DNA of 64,000 nt from Bacillus sp. CH30_1T (GTDB lineage: Bacteria > Bacillota > Bacilli > Bacillales > Bacillaceae_B): assembly GCF_008364765.1 (NCBI RefSeq), contig NZ_VTUY01000003.1, forward strand, positions 311,657 through 375,656, written 5' to 3'. Below are positions 43,235 to 52,836 of this stretch, piece by piece. The translations under genes and the position numbers were made by a program. The notes beneath the pieces are model-generated. The model made no database searches and had not been told where the DNA came from. It saw nothing but the letters and a program-made list of their open reading frames with translations. The first letter of the stretch is position 1; every line of letters begins with the position of its first letter.

Positions 43235-43396
43235 ATGATGAAACGTAAAGCTCAGTATAATGCTGCTGAAAAGAACAATCAAACACCTTTAAAGAATAAG
43301 CAAGAAGCAGAATTCTCCGCTGAATTCTCACAAGGAGAAGATCCTGCGAAGGGAAAGAATAGAAACTCTTCTCAAGGTATGAAGGGTAGAAGCTGA
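43235..43396 (+). CDS. Gamma-SASP-like small protein, 53 residues
   Basis: A short gene with AAAGGAGATGAG upstream of two tandem ATG (43235, 43238). The product is hydrophilic and without Cys (MKRKAQYNAAEKNNQ, then QEAEFSAEFSQGEDP). The repeat AEFSAEF resembles the FGTEF repeats of gamma-type spore proteins. Its TGA overlaps the next ATG (TGATG), so the two are coupled. Spore role is inferred. Confidence 0.6.
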   Translation: MMKRKAQYNAAEKNNQTPLKNKQEAEFSAEFSQGEDPAKGKNRNSSQGMKGRS

Positions 43397-43521
43397 TGAA
43401 GGATAAAAAACAATCTTCCCGTGAAGAGTTTGGTCAGGAATTTGGAGATGTTAATGCCGCTAAGATTCTGGAAGTGACACAAAAACAGCCAAAAGCAAAA
43501 GAAGACAAGAAAAAATGTTAA
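43396..43521 (+). CDS. Gamma-SASP-like small protein, 41 residues
   Basis: A 41-residue protein that starts in overlap with the previous stop (TGATG). The core EEFGQEFGDVNAAKI mirrors the repeat FGTEFASETNAQQV of SspE-type gamma SASPs; the end is Lys-rich with a single C-terminal Cys. The stop codon lies in the terminator stem. Likely sporulation-specific, but no forespore promoter was confirmed. Confidence 0.6.
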   Translation: MKDKKQSSREEFGQEFGDVNAAKILEVTQKQPKAKEDKKKC

Positions 43522-43542
43522 GCGAACTGCTTAACATTTTTT
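43510..43542. terminator. Bidirectional terminator
   Basis: A 14-bp perfect stem (AAAAAATGTTAAGC and its complement, five-base loop) with T runs both ways; it serves the gamma-SASP-like pair and the radical SAM gene. Confidence 0.93.
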
Positions 43543-43547
43543 CTTGT

Positions 43548-45278
43548 TTATAGTGAAACAGATTGTTGGCCAAACTCAAATACGGTAGATTGACCTGAGG
43601 CTGGTTCAAAATAAGCTAATACATACTGATCTTGTCCATCCTTCGACTGAATCGTTTCAAGGAGTGTATGCTTATACAATTCTTTTTCATTTAAGTTTAG
43701 CCGAGTGAAAGCGTCACCTACGATGGATGGTTGTGCCAGCAAGGTTTGATAAATAGCAGACCTTTCTTCTTTCGTCAGTTCATGTGTCCACCAAGGCTTT
43801 CTTGGTTTGTACTTCTGATTCTCTAAATAATCCAGTTTCATTAGACCTTCAATAATCGAAACGTTATAGCTTGTTTTTGTATATAAAAACTCATGCAGTC
43901 TTTTAAACAAATCCTCCAGTTGATGTCCGATTCTTGACCAACCACGGTTTTCCCAGTACGAGCCGAATAGTTGGAAGAAATCAAATGGGGTTTCAAAGCA
44001 TTCGGTCACCAGATATTCGATCGTCCGATCCATACGATGATCGTTCCAATACTTTTCTAATACATCTTCAACCTGTTTGATCCTAACGATATCATCAAAG
44101 GATAATACATTGTTGCCAAGGATCTCATAGGGTGAATGGTCCATGTAAGTATATTGATGGTCGTTGGCACGAATCCTTAAGCCCGTACCACGAAGCATCT
44201 TCAGGAATCCTAATTGAAGTTCCTCTGGACGCAGTTCAAATACATCATTGAAGGTTTTCCGGAATGAATTGTAATCCTCTTCAGGCAGGCCGGCAATCAA
44301 ATCCAGATGCTGATCGATCTTTCCTCCATCCTTGACCATCGTAACGGTTCTTGTAAGTTTAGAGTAATTTTGTTTTCTCATCACAAGATCATTCGTTTCG
44401 TCATTTGTTGATTGAATTCCAATTTCAAAACGAAATAACCCTGCTGGGGCATTTTCGTTAAGGAATTCAATGACTTCCGGTCTCATGATGTCTGCTGTGA
44501 TTTCAAATTGAAAGACGATTCCAGGCAAGTGTTCGTCGATTAGAAATTGAAACATTTCCATGGCATAGCTTCGGCTGATATTGAACGTACGATCCACAAA
44601 TTTAATTGTTTTTGCGCCATTTTTCATTAAGAATCGAATGTCATCTTTTACCTTTTCTCTGTCAAAGTAACGTACACCTACTTCGATCGAAGAGAGGCAG
44701 AATTGACAACGGAAGGGACAACCTCTGCTTGTCTCGATATACGTAACCCTCTTACCTAATTGAGGCAGGTCTTCTTGAAAGCGAAACGGTGAGGGTACTT
44801 CTCTTAAATCAATTTTATTCTGCTGCGGCTTTATGACCGGTTTTCCATCTACTAAGTATGCCACCCCATGGACCTTTGAAAAGTCCCTATCGCCATCCAA
44901 TTCATCCAATAACTGCTTAAAGGATTCTTCCCCTTCACCGATAACGATAAAGTCAACGTCTTGAAGCCGCTCCAACCAGTAGGGAACATCATATGTTACT
45001 TCTGGTCCTCCTAGGACGATGGTTACTTCAGGCAGGATTTTGCGAAGGATCTTGATCACTTTGATCGTCTCTTCGATATTCCAAATGTAACAGCTGAATC
45101 CTATAATATCAGGTTTTTTCGAGAACAAGTCACTAGCGACGTTAAGAGTGGGATCCTTAATGGTGTATTCAGCCAATTCTATCTCATGTTCAGGCTCTGC
45201 AAAGGCCTTGAGACAACGAATGGCAAGATTGGTGTGAATATATTTTGCATTTAACGTACTTAAAACGACTTTCTTCAT
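43548..45278 (-). CDS. B12-binding radical SAM protein with DUF4080
   Basis: A 576-residue protein in three parts: a cobalamin-binding Rossmann-like domain (about 1-140, with LGGPEVTYD and VIGEGEESF), a radical SAM domain (about 170-390) with the cluster motif CPFRCQFC, and a C-terminal DUF4080 (about 400-570). Methylation or other radical chemistry on an unknown substrate is expected. The B12 domain lacks the classical DxHxxG histidine as far as I can see, common in this class. ATG 45278 with AAAGGAG. Single gene. Confidence 0.88.
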   Translation of the reverse strand: MKKVVLSTLNAKYIHTNLAIRCLKAFAEPEHEIELAEYTIKDPTLNVASDLFSKKPDIIGFSCYIWNIEETIKVIKILRKILPEVTIVLGGPEVTYDVPYWLERLQDVDFIVIGEGEESFKQLLDELDGDRDFSKVHGVAYLVDGKPVIKPQQNKIDLREVPSPFRFQEDLPQLGKRVTYIETSRGCPFRCQFCLSSIEVGVRYFDREKVKDDIRFLMKNGAKTIKFVDRTFNISRSYAMEMFQFLIDEHLPGIVFQFEITADIMRPEVIEFLNENAPAGLFRFEIGIQSTNDETNDLVMRKQNYSKLTRTVTMVKDGGKIDQHLDLIAGLPEEDYNSFRKTFNDVFELRPEELQLGFLKMLRGTGLRIRANDHQYTYMDHSPYEILGNNVLSFDDIVRIKQVEDVLEKYWNDHRMDRTIEYLVTECFETPFDFFQLFGSYWENRGWSRIGHQLEDLFKRLHEFLYTKTSYNVSIIEGLMKLDYLENQKYKPRKPWWTHELTKEERSAIYQTLLAQPSIVGDAFTRLNLNEKELYKHTLLETIQSKDGQDQYVLAYFEPASGQSTVFEFGQQSVSL

Positions 45279-45615
45279 AAATAAGCTCCTTTTATACTAA
45301 GCTCACTTGATGGACCATGTGAACCATTGTAAACCATATTTTCCAACATATACGAGTTGTTCGTACATCTAATCCAAACCGTACTGATTATCATTTTATC
45401 TAAGGAAGAGAGAAAGCTCAATGTTTGTCTAGAATGAATTTAAATTTATTGTAAGTATTAGAAGGAATTTAAGGAAAAGTTACGAATAGTATAATAAAAT
45501 GAATAGTTTTTTGAAAATTGTGTAGAAGATGATCAATATATACCTTAAGAGAATAGATTCTGATGAAAAGGGACTGACCCGTGTCTGCTATTGGGTCAGC
45601 CCTTTCTAGTGAGGT
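45279..45615. other. Intergenic stretch between two minus-strand genes
   Basis: About 340 AT-rich bases holding the leader of the radical SAM gene and the terminator of the acyltransferase gene (45567-45605). No other gene or regulatory motif was recognised. Confidence 0.6.
45567..45605 (-). terminator. Terminator of the acyltransferase gene
   Basis: AAAGGGACTGACCC and near-complement GGGTCAGCCCTTT; T-rich tail on the minus strand. Confidence 0.82.
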
Positions 45616-46641
45616 TTATCTTGTATTCATTTCTCTTTTTGAAAGAAGTTTTTGGAGCTTGGTTGATTTAAACTCGACTATCGGTTGCGTTATGCTTGTG
45701 AAAAACTTTGTCGAGAAAATCATTGTCAGAACCAATGACACACCGAGTAAGATTAATAAACTCGTAGTGGGATCTATTGTATCCTTCAGCTGGCTTTCCC
45801 GGAATAAGCGTATAAGAAAGCCGTGCAGCAAGTATACATATAGCGTGTTTTTGCCCCATTTAGTGAAGAATTGTCTTTTCGTAGGGACAAAGGTAAAGAA
45901 GCTAAAGATCATCACAACGTTCAGCATGTAAACAAACGCCCTGACAGCTAAACTAACGGCGTTGTTCCCTTCGAAGTCTCCATAAGGCTTAGAGCCAAGT
46001 AACCATTTATCGGAGAATTCAGGGATGAAATACATTCCTAAAAATACGAGAATAAATAATGTTCCTGCCACTATACGTGCTTTACTCGTTTTAAAATATT
46101 CGAAGTGCTCCTTCTCCAAATAATAGCCCATCAAGAAAATCGGAAAGAAAACAAATGTTCTGGACAGGCTAAGATAGTTTGAAATCACATCAGCAAATCC
46201 TACAAGCAGCCCAATTGAGAAAGCTATTGTCAATCCGATGCCGGGCTTGAACTTAAACCACTTGATGAAAACATACAATAATGCGTTCCAACAGAATAAG
46301 CTGATGAGGAACCATAATGACCAGTGCGGATTAAGGGGATCGACTTCAAATGTTGATTTTTGATAAAGAAAATAGTAATACACCGTGTAGATCAATTGAA
46401 ACACAATGTAAGGAAGAATTAATTTTTTCGCCAGTTTTTGAATATATCCCTTTTTATAAAATCCTTTTGCGAAAAACCCTGCCACAAGAATAAAGGCTGG
46501 CATGTGGAAGGTGTAAATCGTTTTGTACAGAGAAAGGATAAATGGATCGCTTTCTATATAGGACCGGATCAAATGTCCGAATACAACCAGGAAGATCAAA
46601 ATGAATTTGGCATTGTCGAAGTAATAGTCACGCTGTTTCAT
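45616..46641 (-). CDS. Membrane acyltransferase family 3 protein
   Basis: A 341-residue protein with ten helices of the acyltransferase-3 type. The motif YFDNAKFILIFLVVFGHLI near the N-terminus carries the active His; the RxxR-like site is less clear. Such enzymes transfer acetyl groups to sugars of the wall or of exopolysaccharide across the membrane. Position before kinE fits YkrP of B. subtilis. Divergent from kinE; GAGATGGTGAAGAT precedes ATG 46641. Confidence 0.87.
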   Translation of the reverse strand: MKQRDYYFDNAKFILIFLVVFGHLIRSYIESDPFILSLYKTIYTFHMPAFILVAGFFAKGFYKKGYIQKLAKKLILPYIVFQLIYTVYYYFLYQKSTFEVDPLNPHWSLWFLISLFCWNALLYVFIKWFKFKPGIGLTIAFSIGLLVGFADVISNYLSLSRTFVFFPIFLMGYYLEKEHFEYFKTSKARIVAGTLFILVFLGMYFIPEFSDKWLLGSKPYGDFEGNNAVSLAVRAFVYMLNVVMIFSFFTFVPTKRQFFTKWGKNTLYVYLLHGFLIRLFRESQLKDTIDPTTSLLILLGVSLVLTMIFSTKFFTSITQPIVEFKSTKLQKLLSKREMNTR

Positions 46642-46811
46642 ATCTTCACCATCTCTTAGAATAGATTTATCCTAATTCATTCTTACCCTAGGATACAATG
46701 AGTAAAACATGAATTTCACTGTTAATTATCACCAATAGTATGGGAAGCTATGCGGACTCTATAATGACCTGAGCCAATAGTCGTCTTTTAAAATAGTAGG
46801 GGGATGAGGAA

Positions 46812-48965
46812 ATGACTAATAGTAGTAATTTACAGAAAGAGTTGAATAAGGAAGAATGTCATCCCGTCGATAGGGAAATTTGCTTAGCATCACCCATGCC
46901 GATGTTCGTGATCAATAAAGAGTTGAAAATTGTCTTTGCCAATGGAGAAGCATGTGAAACACTGCAGACCACGAAAGATAGGATTGTAGGCACACTGTTC
47001 AGTAACTTTTTTTCTTCAGTTCCGGCCCCGATTGTGGCTCATTATAAGGAAGTAATGGAAACCGGAAAGAACCTTGAAGATGAAACCTTAATGAATATTA
47101 GTGATAAGAAAATCATCCATATTGAACTATTGCTTAAAAAATCGATCATTTCTCCTAATGCCTATTTGTATTTCAAAGATGTAACGGCACTAAAGGAAAA
47201 AGAGCGGAAAGATCATATGAATGTCCATTTGTTATCGAATATTTTTCAAAATGCATCAGAAGGAATCGTTCTCTTTGATATAGAAGGAAATATTAACGAC
47301 GTGAATCAGGCGTTCAGTTCACAAGTCGGATTGGAAAAGGATGAAATCACAAACAGGAACATAAGCTCATTTATCCCTAAAAGTGCGCATTATAAGGTTA
47401 AAAAGATAAAAAAACTGATTTCTCAAAACAAAAAAGCCCGTGGGGAAATTCCAATAAAAAAATCACACAGCATTTCAATTGTGGAATTTACCACAAGTCC
47501 GTATGTGCATCACAAGCTTCATATGGCCATTCTTAGGGATGTAACCGAGAAGAGGCAGATGGAGATTCAATTAAAACGAAACGAAGAGTTGTTTAAAGGT
47601 TTATTTGAAGAAGCGATTGATGCGATCGTGTTATGGGATCAGGATGGCAGAGTACTTAAAGCGAACTCTTCTGCTCTGAAGATCTTTGAATGCTCCCTTT
47701 CAGAGCTTCTTTCAAAGAGGATCCGTGACTTTGTTTATCCTCTGGAAAGCCAAAAGTTTGATTTAGTCATGGAACAGTTAAACAGGAGCGGTGCAGTAAG
47801 GGATGAAGTACTGTTTCTGATGCCTAACAATCAGTTAAAGCATTTGGAATTCACTTCTAAACTTCATTCCGTTGATGGGTATAACATGACGATCTTCAGG
47901 AATGTCAGTGAGCGTTATCAAATGGAAAAGGAACTACGAGAAAGCGAGGAGAGGTTCAGGAAGATTTTCGAAGGTTCACTGGATGGCCTGATTCTTACCA
48001 ATCACAATTATGTTGTCGTAGACGCAAATCCTGAAGTGAGTAAGATCATTGACATCGAGAAAGACCACCTAATCGGTAAAGATGTACGTGAAATTTTGAA
48101 TATAGAACCCGGTGAAGAGCCCTATGATGAATACTTACAACAATTGAAAGAAGACGGGCAGGCGACATTTTTAAAAACATTGACTTCTCATAGGGATAAG
48201 GTTCAATACATTGAGCTTTCATCCAAGTACAATTTACTCTCTAATTTAAATCTAACGATCATTCGTGACATTACAGAACAAATTGAAATGCAGGAGCAGT
48301 TGAGAAAGTCTGATACATTGAGTGTGGTTGGGGAGCTTGCTGCAGGGATTGCCCACGAAATCAGAAATCCAATGACCGCCCTTAAAGGCTTTATTCAATT
48401 GTTGGAAAATAGTGTGGGTCAAGATCATGAGATGTACTTCAATGTGATTACTTCTGAGTTTCAGCGAATTGAATCCATCATTACTGAGTTCCTGGTATTG
48501 GCAAAGCCACAGGCGATTCAATATCAAGAAACGAATTTAATCAGGATCATGAAAGATACTGTTGAACTATTAAGTGCTCAGGCAGTCATGCATAATGTGC
48601 AGTATGAGGAGAGTTACCAAGCGGACCTCCCAACCATCATCGCAGAGCCCAATCAGTTAAAGCAGGTATTCATTAATGTCATCAAGAATGCTATTGAAGT
48701 CATGACGGACGGTGGATTCATTTCCATCCGGATCCAAGAGACGGATGATGAAATGATTCACATTCGCATAAAAGACCAGGGGGGCGGGATATCAAAGGAT
48801 AAGATTAAAAAGCTTGGTGAACCTTTTTACACAACGAAGGAACGGGGAACTGGACTTGGCCTGATGGTAAGCTTTAAAATTATTAAAGAGCATAAAGGAA
48901 GCGTTCAGGTTGAGAGTATCGTCGGGGAAGGAACGATCTTCCACATTTATCTCCCTAAATCGTAA
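46812..48965 (+). CDS. kinE: Multi-PAS sensor histidine kinase, KinE-like
   Basis: A 717-residue soluble kinase with four PAS repeats (about 20-130, 140-255, 260-375, 380-490), a HisKA domain with the active histidine in AAGIAHEIRNPMTALKGF, and an ATPase domain with NVIKNAIEVM (N box), KDQGGGIS (G1) and GTGLGLMVSF (G2). It starts the Spo0F/Spo0A phosphorelay in sporulating Bacillus. Location next to ogt and the mtn genes matches kinE. The PAS ligands are unknown. Ribosome binding site AGGGGGATGAGG; ogt follows after 14 bases and is probably cotranscribed. Confidence 0.88.
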   Translation: MTNSSNLQKELNKEECHPVDREICLASPMPMFVINKELKIVFANGEACETLQTTKDRIVGTLFSNFFSSVPAPIVAHYKEVMETGKNLEDETLMNISDKKIIHIELLLKKSIISPNAYLYFKDVTALKEKERKDHMNVHLLSNIFQNASEGIVLFDIEGNINDVNQAFSSQVGLEKDEITNRNISSFIPKSAHYKVKKIKKLISQNKKARGEIPIKKSHSISIVEFTTSPYVHHKLHMAILRDVTEKRQMEIQLKRNEELFKGLFEEAIDAIVLWDQDGRVLKANSSALKIFECSLSELLSKRIRDFVYPLESQKFDLVMEQLNRSGAVRDEVLFLMPNNQLKHLEFTSKLHSVDGYNMTIFRNVSERYQMEKELRESEERFRKIFEGSLDGLILTNHNYVVVDANPEVSKIIDIEKDHLIGKDVREILNIEPGEEPYDEYLQQLKEDGQATFLKTLTSHRDKVQYIELSSKYNLLSNLNLTIIRDITEQIEMQEQLRKSDTLSVVGELAAGIAHEIRNPMTALKGFIQLLENSVGQDHEMYFNVITSEFQRIESIITEFLVLAKPQAIQYQETNLIRIMKDTVELLSAQAVMHNVQYEESYQADLPTIIAEPNQLKQVFINVIKNAIEVMTDGGFISIRIQETDDEMIHIRIKDQGGGISKDKIKKLGEPFYTTKERGTGLGLMVSFKIIKEHKGSVQVESIVGEGTIFHIYLPKS

Positions 48966-48979
48966 AGGAGTCCTGTATA

Positions 48980-49441
48980 ATGTCATATGATTCTATTGTA
49001 ATGGAGAGCCCGATTGGAAAGTTAGAACTTCAAGCGGATCAGAGCCATCTAATTTTGGTGCAATTTTTAGAAAGTGATTCACGAGAAGATTTTTACACTG
49101 AGAATCCAATATTAATAAGAGCACAAGAACAGATCACGGAATTCTTTAAGGGGGAGAGAAGAGAATTCGATCTTCCTCTAAAGATAGAGGGAACGGCTTT
49201 TCAGAAGGATGTATGGAACACTCTGCAACAGATTCCATTTGGTGAAACCCGGTCTTATCAGGATGTAGCCCTAGCGATTCAAAGACCTAAAGCTGTCAGG
49301 GCGGTAGGGCAAGCAAATAAAGCAAACCGTTTCCCCATCATCATCCCATGTCACCGTGTCATCGGAAAGAATAATACACTTACAGGCTATGCCGGTAAGC
49401 AGGTTGATAAGAAAGAAACCTTATTGTTGTTAGAAAAATAG
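48980..49441 (+). CDS. ogt: Methylated-DNA-protein cysteine methyltransferase
   Basis: A 153-residue O6-methylguanine-DNA methyltransferase. The acceptor cysteine is in IIPCHRVIG, with the helix QDVALAIQRPKAVRAVGQAN and FGETRSYQDVA before it. It repairs alkylated bases by irreversible transfer to itself. It lacks an Ada regulatory domain. The gene lies 14 bases behind kinE with AAAGGAG, as in B. subtilis. Terminator follows. Confidence 0.95.
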   Translation: MSYDSIVMESPIGKLELQADQSHLILVQFLESDSREDFYTENPILIRAQEQITEFFKGERREFDLPLKIEGTAFQKDVWNTLQQIPFGETRSYQDVALAIQRPKAVRAVGQANKANRFPIIIPCHRVIGKNNTLTGYAGKQVDKKETLLLLEK

Positions 49442-49442
49442 A

Positions 49443-49482
49443 ATGAAAAACAGGCATTCTCCCAGGGAGGATGCCTGTTTTA
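49443..49482 (+). terminator. Terminator of kinE-ogt
   Basis: AAAACAGGCAT...ATGCCTGTTTT stem with T tail. Confidence 0.87.
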
Positions 49483-49510
49483 TTAATTCGTGATTGATTC
49501 CTTATTCTAT

Positions 49511-49542
49511 TTAGACTATTATCTAATTAGATAGTAATCTAA
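49511..49542. promoter_or_regulatory. 32-bp near-perfect palindrome, likely autoregulatory operator
   Basis: A 32-base inverted repeat with only two mismatched pairs, centred on the perfect core TATCTAATTAGATA and ending TTAGA/TCTAA. It lies 22 bases before the TTG start of an ArsR-type regulator, where such repressors usually bind. Confidence 0.6.
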
Positions 49543-49563
49543 TCAGAGAGGCGGAGACATGTT

Positions 49564-50160
49564 TTGCAATTAAGTAAACAGGTGGCTTTTCATAAGACGA
49601 TGGGGGATCCGACCCGGATTAAGATTGTCTATTTGCTGGCGTCAGAAAGCTTGCACGTAGGAGCCATTGCGGGAAAACTGGGACTCACCGCACCGACAAT
49701 ATCCCATCACCTAACGAAACTCAAAGAGTGCAACCTTGTATATTCACGAAGAGAGAAGAACACGGTTTACTACTATTTGAATAAAAAAGTCCTGAGTCAT
49801 CATGGAAATGTCCTTCATCAGTTTGCTCAGGGAGAGGAAGGGGAAAGTGTGATGTCAGAGAAGCTATTGAAAGAAAAACAAAAGGTGATGAATAATTTCT
49901 TGGACAAGAATGGACGGATCAAAACGATTCCTTCTCAACAAAAGAAGAAATTATTTATTTTGGAACATATGGTGGAAGGATTAAAGGTGGGAGAAAAATA
50001 TAAGGAAAAAGATTTGAATGAATATATTCAGCAATTTCATGAAGATTTTGCAACCTTAAGAAGAGAATTTATCATTCATCAGTTTATGTACCGAGAAAAT
50101 AGCATTTATGAAGTGAATCCGAGGGAAATGTGGGCGTCGACAAAGTTATTCAGGGAATAA
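49564..50160 (+). CDS. ArsR-type regulator with DUF2087
   Basis: A 198-residue protein: ArsR winged helix at about residues 1-90 (FHKTMGDPTRIKIVYLLASE, then LTAPTISHHLTKLKECNLV) and DUF2087 at about 115-198 (FLDKNGRIKTIPSQQKKK, then MYRENSIYEVN). Regulators of this layout often control a neighbouring operon; the metal-binding Cys of ArsR are absent. Start is TTG 49564, because the ATG at 49559 runs into a stop. It is convergent with mtnA. Confidence 0.85.
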   Translation: MQLSKQVAFHKTMGDPTRIKIVYLLASESLHVGAIAGKLGLTAPTISHHLTKLKECNLVYSRREKNTVYYYLNKKVLSHHGNVLHQFAQGEEGESVMSEKLLKEKQKVMNNFLDKNGRIKTIPSQQKKKLFILEHMVEGLKVGEKYKEKDLNEYIQQFHEDFATLRREFIIHQFMYRENSIYEVNPREMWASTKLFRE

Positions 50161-50167
50161 GATGAAT

Positions 50168-50205
50168 GCCAAAAGAAGAGCAATAGTAAGCTCTTCTTTT
50201 GGCTA
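50168..50205. terminator. Bidirectional terminator between the ArsR/DUF2087 gene and mtnA
   Basis: A 14-bp perfect stem GCCAAAAGAAGAGC with its complement. The mtnA stop codon lies at its edge. Confidence 0.88.
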
Positions 50206-51258
50206 TTGTTTTACACCTATGGTTTGTTGAATACTTTCCTCGAAGTGAGGGTACAGGACACCTTTTTCTGTGATGATGCCGGTAATCAGTTCATGAGAAG
50301 TAACATCGAATGCTGGATTATAAACAGGAATGTTTTCTGGCGCAATCAGCTTCCCGCCGACCGTCGTAATCTCTTCCCGGTTTCGCTCTTCAATGGGAAT
50401 GTCGTTTCCATTGAAGCTGGATAGATCGAATGTGGAAGAAGGAGCAGCGACATAAAAGGGTATATTGAAATGTTTACACAAGATGGCAAGCATGGATGTT
50501 CCGATTTTATTTGCGGTATCCCCGTTGGCAGAAATCCGGTCAGCCCCGACAATCACGGCTTCTACACCTTTTTCTTTCATGGTATGGGCAGCCATGCTAT
50601 CTGTGATGAGGGTGACATCTACTCCTGATTGCTGTAACTCCCAAGATGTCAGACGGGCTCCTTGCAGAACGGGCCGTGTCTCACATGCATAAACCTGAAA
50701 CACTTTTCCCTTTTCTCTTCCTAAATGAAAAGGGGCCAATGCTGTACCGTATTTACTCGTTGCAATAGACCCGGCATTACAGATGGTCATCACGATTTTT
50801 TTATCCTTCAATACACTCAAACCATTTTCCCCTATTTGACGGCACACTGCCTCGTCCTCTGCATGAAGTTGGATGGCAGCATGGAGTAAATTGGTTTTAG
50901 CTTCATTAATAGTAGAAACATTCTCGAATGCCTTTTCTAAGCGGTTCAAAGCCCAAACCAGGTTGACTGCTGTAGGGCGTGAATCGGCAAGATATTTTTT
51001 GTCTAGTTGAAACAGGTCGATGAATTCTTCTAACGTTTTCACTTCATACTGACATGCAGACTGGGCTAAACCGTAAGCAGCCGTGATGCCAATGGCAGGT
51101 GCACCTCTCACTTTTAGTGTGATAATCGCATCATAATACTCTTCAATGGTCGTCAATTTAATGTACTCCGCTATGTTAGGCAGTTTTTGTTGATTAAGGA
51201 TCAGTAAATAATCTTCATGCCACTCTAGTGAAGTTGGAATGGTCAGTGTTTGTGTCAT
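50203..51258 (-). CDS. mtnA: Methylthioribose-1-phosphate isomerase
   Basis: A 351-residue enzyme of the eIF2B-like family that isomerises methylthioribose 1-phosphate to methylthioribulose 1-phosphate. Motifs: [19 protein letters not shown], the catalytic region [19 protein letters not shown], and [18 protein letters not shown] (active Asp). It lies 17 bases behind mtnK in one operon controlled by the SAM-I riboswitch at 52576-52735. ATG 51258 with AAAGGAG. Confidence 0.96.
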   Translation of the reverse strand: MTQTLTIPTSLEWHEDYLLILNQQKLPNIAEYIKLTTIEEYYDAIITLKVRGAPAIGITAAYGLAQSACQYEVKTLEEFIDLFQLDKKYLADSRPTAVNLVWALNRLEKAFENVSTINEAKTNLLHAAIQLHAEDEAVCRQIGENGLSVLKDKKIVMTICNAGSIATSKYGTALAPFHLGREKGKVFQVYACETRPVLQGARLTSWELQQSGVDVTLITDSMAAHTMKEKGVEAVIVGADRISANGDTANKIGTSMLAILCKHFNIPFYVAAPSSTFDLSSFNGNDIPIEERNREEITTVGGKLIAPENIPVYNPAFDVTSHELITGIITEKGVLYPHFEESIQQTIGVKQ

Positions 51259-51275
51259 GATAATCTCCTTTTTGG

Positions 51276-52460
51276 TTATTCAGAATGAGACTTTAATACG
51301 GACAGAAGCTCTTCAATCGAATGGATCTGTTTTCGTTTTATTATCAGTTCCTTACCGAGTGTCAAGCAGGTTCGCTTTGCCTGTAATCTTCGTTCTTTAT
51401 CCGGGATGCCATCCAGATCTTCTACATGAGCGAGGCCGATCGTTCTTCTGATGCATTCACATCCTGCAAAGCCGATGCTGTCTTGAAAGCTCTTCTCCAA
51501 TACATATTCAAGGTAGCCATTCACTTTCGTGTAGGCGTCTCCGCTTTCCTTCCAATGCTTGGAGAACTCAGTGGAGAAGACGTTCCAGGTATTCTCAATG
51601 TGATAGAGAATCGTTTCCTTCTCTTCAGGTTTTGAAATGGCCTGGAAAATAAGGTTGGCAATAAACTGTCCAATATCAAAGCCAATCGGTCCATAAAAGG
51701 CAAACTCGGGATCAATTACTTTCGTTTGATTCTTATCTACAAAGATGCTTCCCGTATGAAGATCTCCATGAAGAAGTGCTTCTCCTTCAGTAAGAAAGCT
51801 CTTTTTCAATTTGGCCACTTCAAGCTTCAAGGTGAAATCATCCCATAAATGTTGGACATCCTGGGAAAGCTCTTCTTCAAAATCATTGTTTTCACTGTTG
51901 AAAAAAGGGTCCGTGAATACTAGGTCCTCAGTGATTTTACACAACTCAGGATTTGAAAATTCTTTCACGTACTCCTTTTTCTTAAAAGGATGAAGGGCAT
52001 AATCAGAGGTGAAATATAAGGTATTAGCTAAAAATGTTCCAATGTCATGGGAGAGCCTGGGATACTTTTCCCCTTTGATAAGGCCGACCCGGGCAATGGT
52101 CAGTGCACTCAGGTCTTCCATGACTGTAATCGCAAGTGTCGGATCAGAGTAGTACACTTCAGGAACGAGATCCCCTACAAATGATTGCTGAAGCTTAAGG
52201 GCACTCGCTTCTATTCTTGCCCGTTCGATTGTCAAGGGCCAGCTTTCGCCTACAACCTTCGCATATGGAAGGGCTTGTTTGATGATGATTCCTTTACCTG
52301 TTCCCCGTTCTAATACTCGAAAGACCAGATTTAAATTTCCGTCTCCAATTTCTTCACACGTTAAGAGAGTGCCGTCCTCAAAAATTCTTAAGCCAATCGC
52401 CAGTGCAATTGCCGCCTGTTCAGTTAGTGGTTGATATGCATTGAGTTTCGTAATTGCCAT
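51276..52460 (-). CDS. mtnK: Methylthioribose kinase
   Basis: A 394-residue kinase of the aminoglycoside-phosphotransferase fold that phosphorylates methylthioribose at C1. The nucleotide part has [11 protein letters not shown]; the active site is [12 protein letters not shown] (HGDLHxGS) and the metal site [18 protein letters not shown]. Two ATG stand in tandem at 52463 and 52460; spacing from AGGAGG favours 52460. First gene of mtnK-mtnA, 60 bases after its terminator-type SAM-I riboswitch. Confidence 0.96.
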   Translation of the reverse strand: MAITKLNAYQPLTEQAAIALAIGLRIFEDGTLLTCEEIGDGNLNLVFRVLERGTGKGIIIKQALPYAKVVGESWPLTIERARIEASALKLQQSFVGDLVPEVYYSDPTLAITVMEDLSALTIARVGLIKGEKYPRLSHDIGTFLANTLYFTSDYALHPFKKKEYVKEFSNPELCKITEDLVFTDPFFNSENNDFEEELSQDVQHLWDDFTLKLEVAKLKKSFLTEGEALLHGDLHTGSIFVDKNQTKVIDPEFAFYGPIGFDIGQFIANLIFQAISKPEEKETILYHIENTWNVFSTEFSKHWKESGDAYTKVNGYLEYVLEKSFQDSIGFAGCECIRRTIGLAHVEDLDGIPDKERRLQAKRTCLTLGKELIIKRKQIHSIEELLSVLKSHSE

Positions 52461-52524
52461 CATCGTTCCTCCTTATATTACAGACTTATGAAAGACTGTG
52501 TTGTGGAGGCTTTTCCGTGGCATA

Positions 52525-52556
52525 AGAAAAGCCTCTTTCATGTTCGAAAGAGGCTT
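52525..52556 (-). terminator. Terminator of the SAM-I riboswitch before mtnK
   Basis: AAGCCTCTTTC / GAAAGAGGCTT with a six-base loop and T-rich tail toward mtnK; it forms when SAM is bound. Confidence 0.9.
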
Positions 52557-52575
52557 GAAGAAGGTATCTTCGTCG

Positions 52576-52735
52576 CCTCTTATCTCTCAGAAAGACTATC
52601 TTTCTGTTGGAATTAGCACCGTGCCTTACTGGATCATTCAATCCGGCGCATGCTACGCCCCGTTATACAACGGTATTATGGTCGGTTGCTGGGCTTCATA
52701 GGGCCAAATCCCTCAGCCAGCTCTTGATAAGAGTT
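52576..52735 (-). promoter_or_regulatory. SAM-I riboswitch of mtnK-mtnA with enlarged P3 arm
   Basis: S-box elements on the minus strand: CTCTTATCAAGAG, GGCTGAGGGA, CCCTATGAAGCCC, AGCAACC, GGTGCTAATTCC and closing GATAAGAGG. Between AGCAACC and GGTGCTAATTCC, normally a short P3 arm, lie about 65 extra bases that form three adjoining hairpins (52631-52644, 52645-52659, 52660-52673). Confidence 0.93.
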
Positions 52736-52836
52736 GCGTTAACTATTTAATTAAACTTTCAGAATGTTTCATTTGATTTGAATAGTACCATCGAAGTATT
52801 TTCCATGTCAACATTTTTATTGGAAAAATAACCTTT

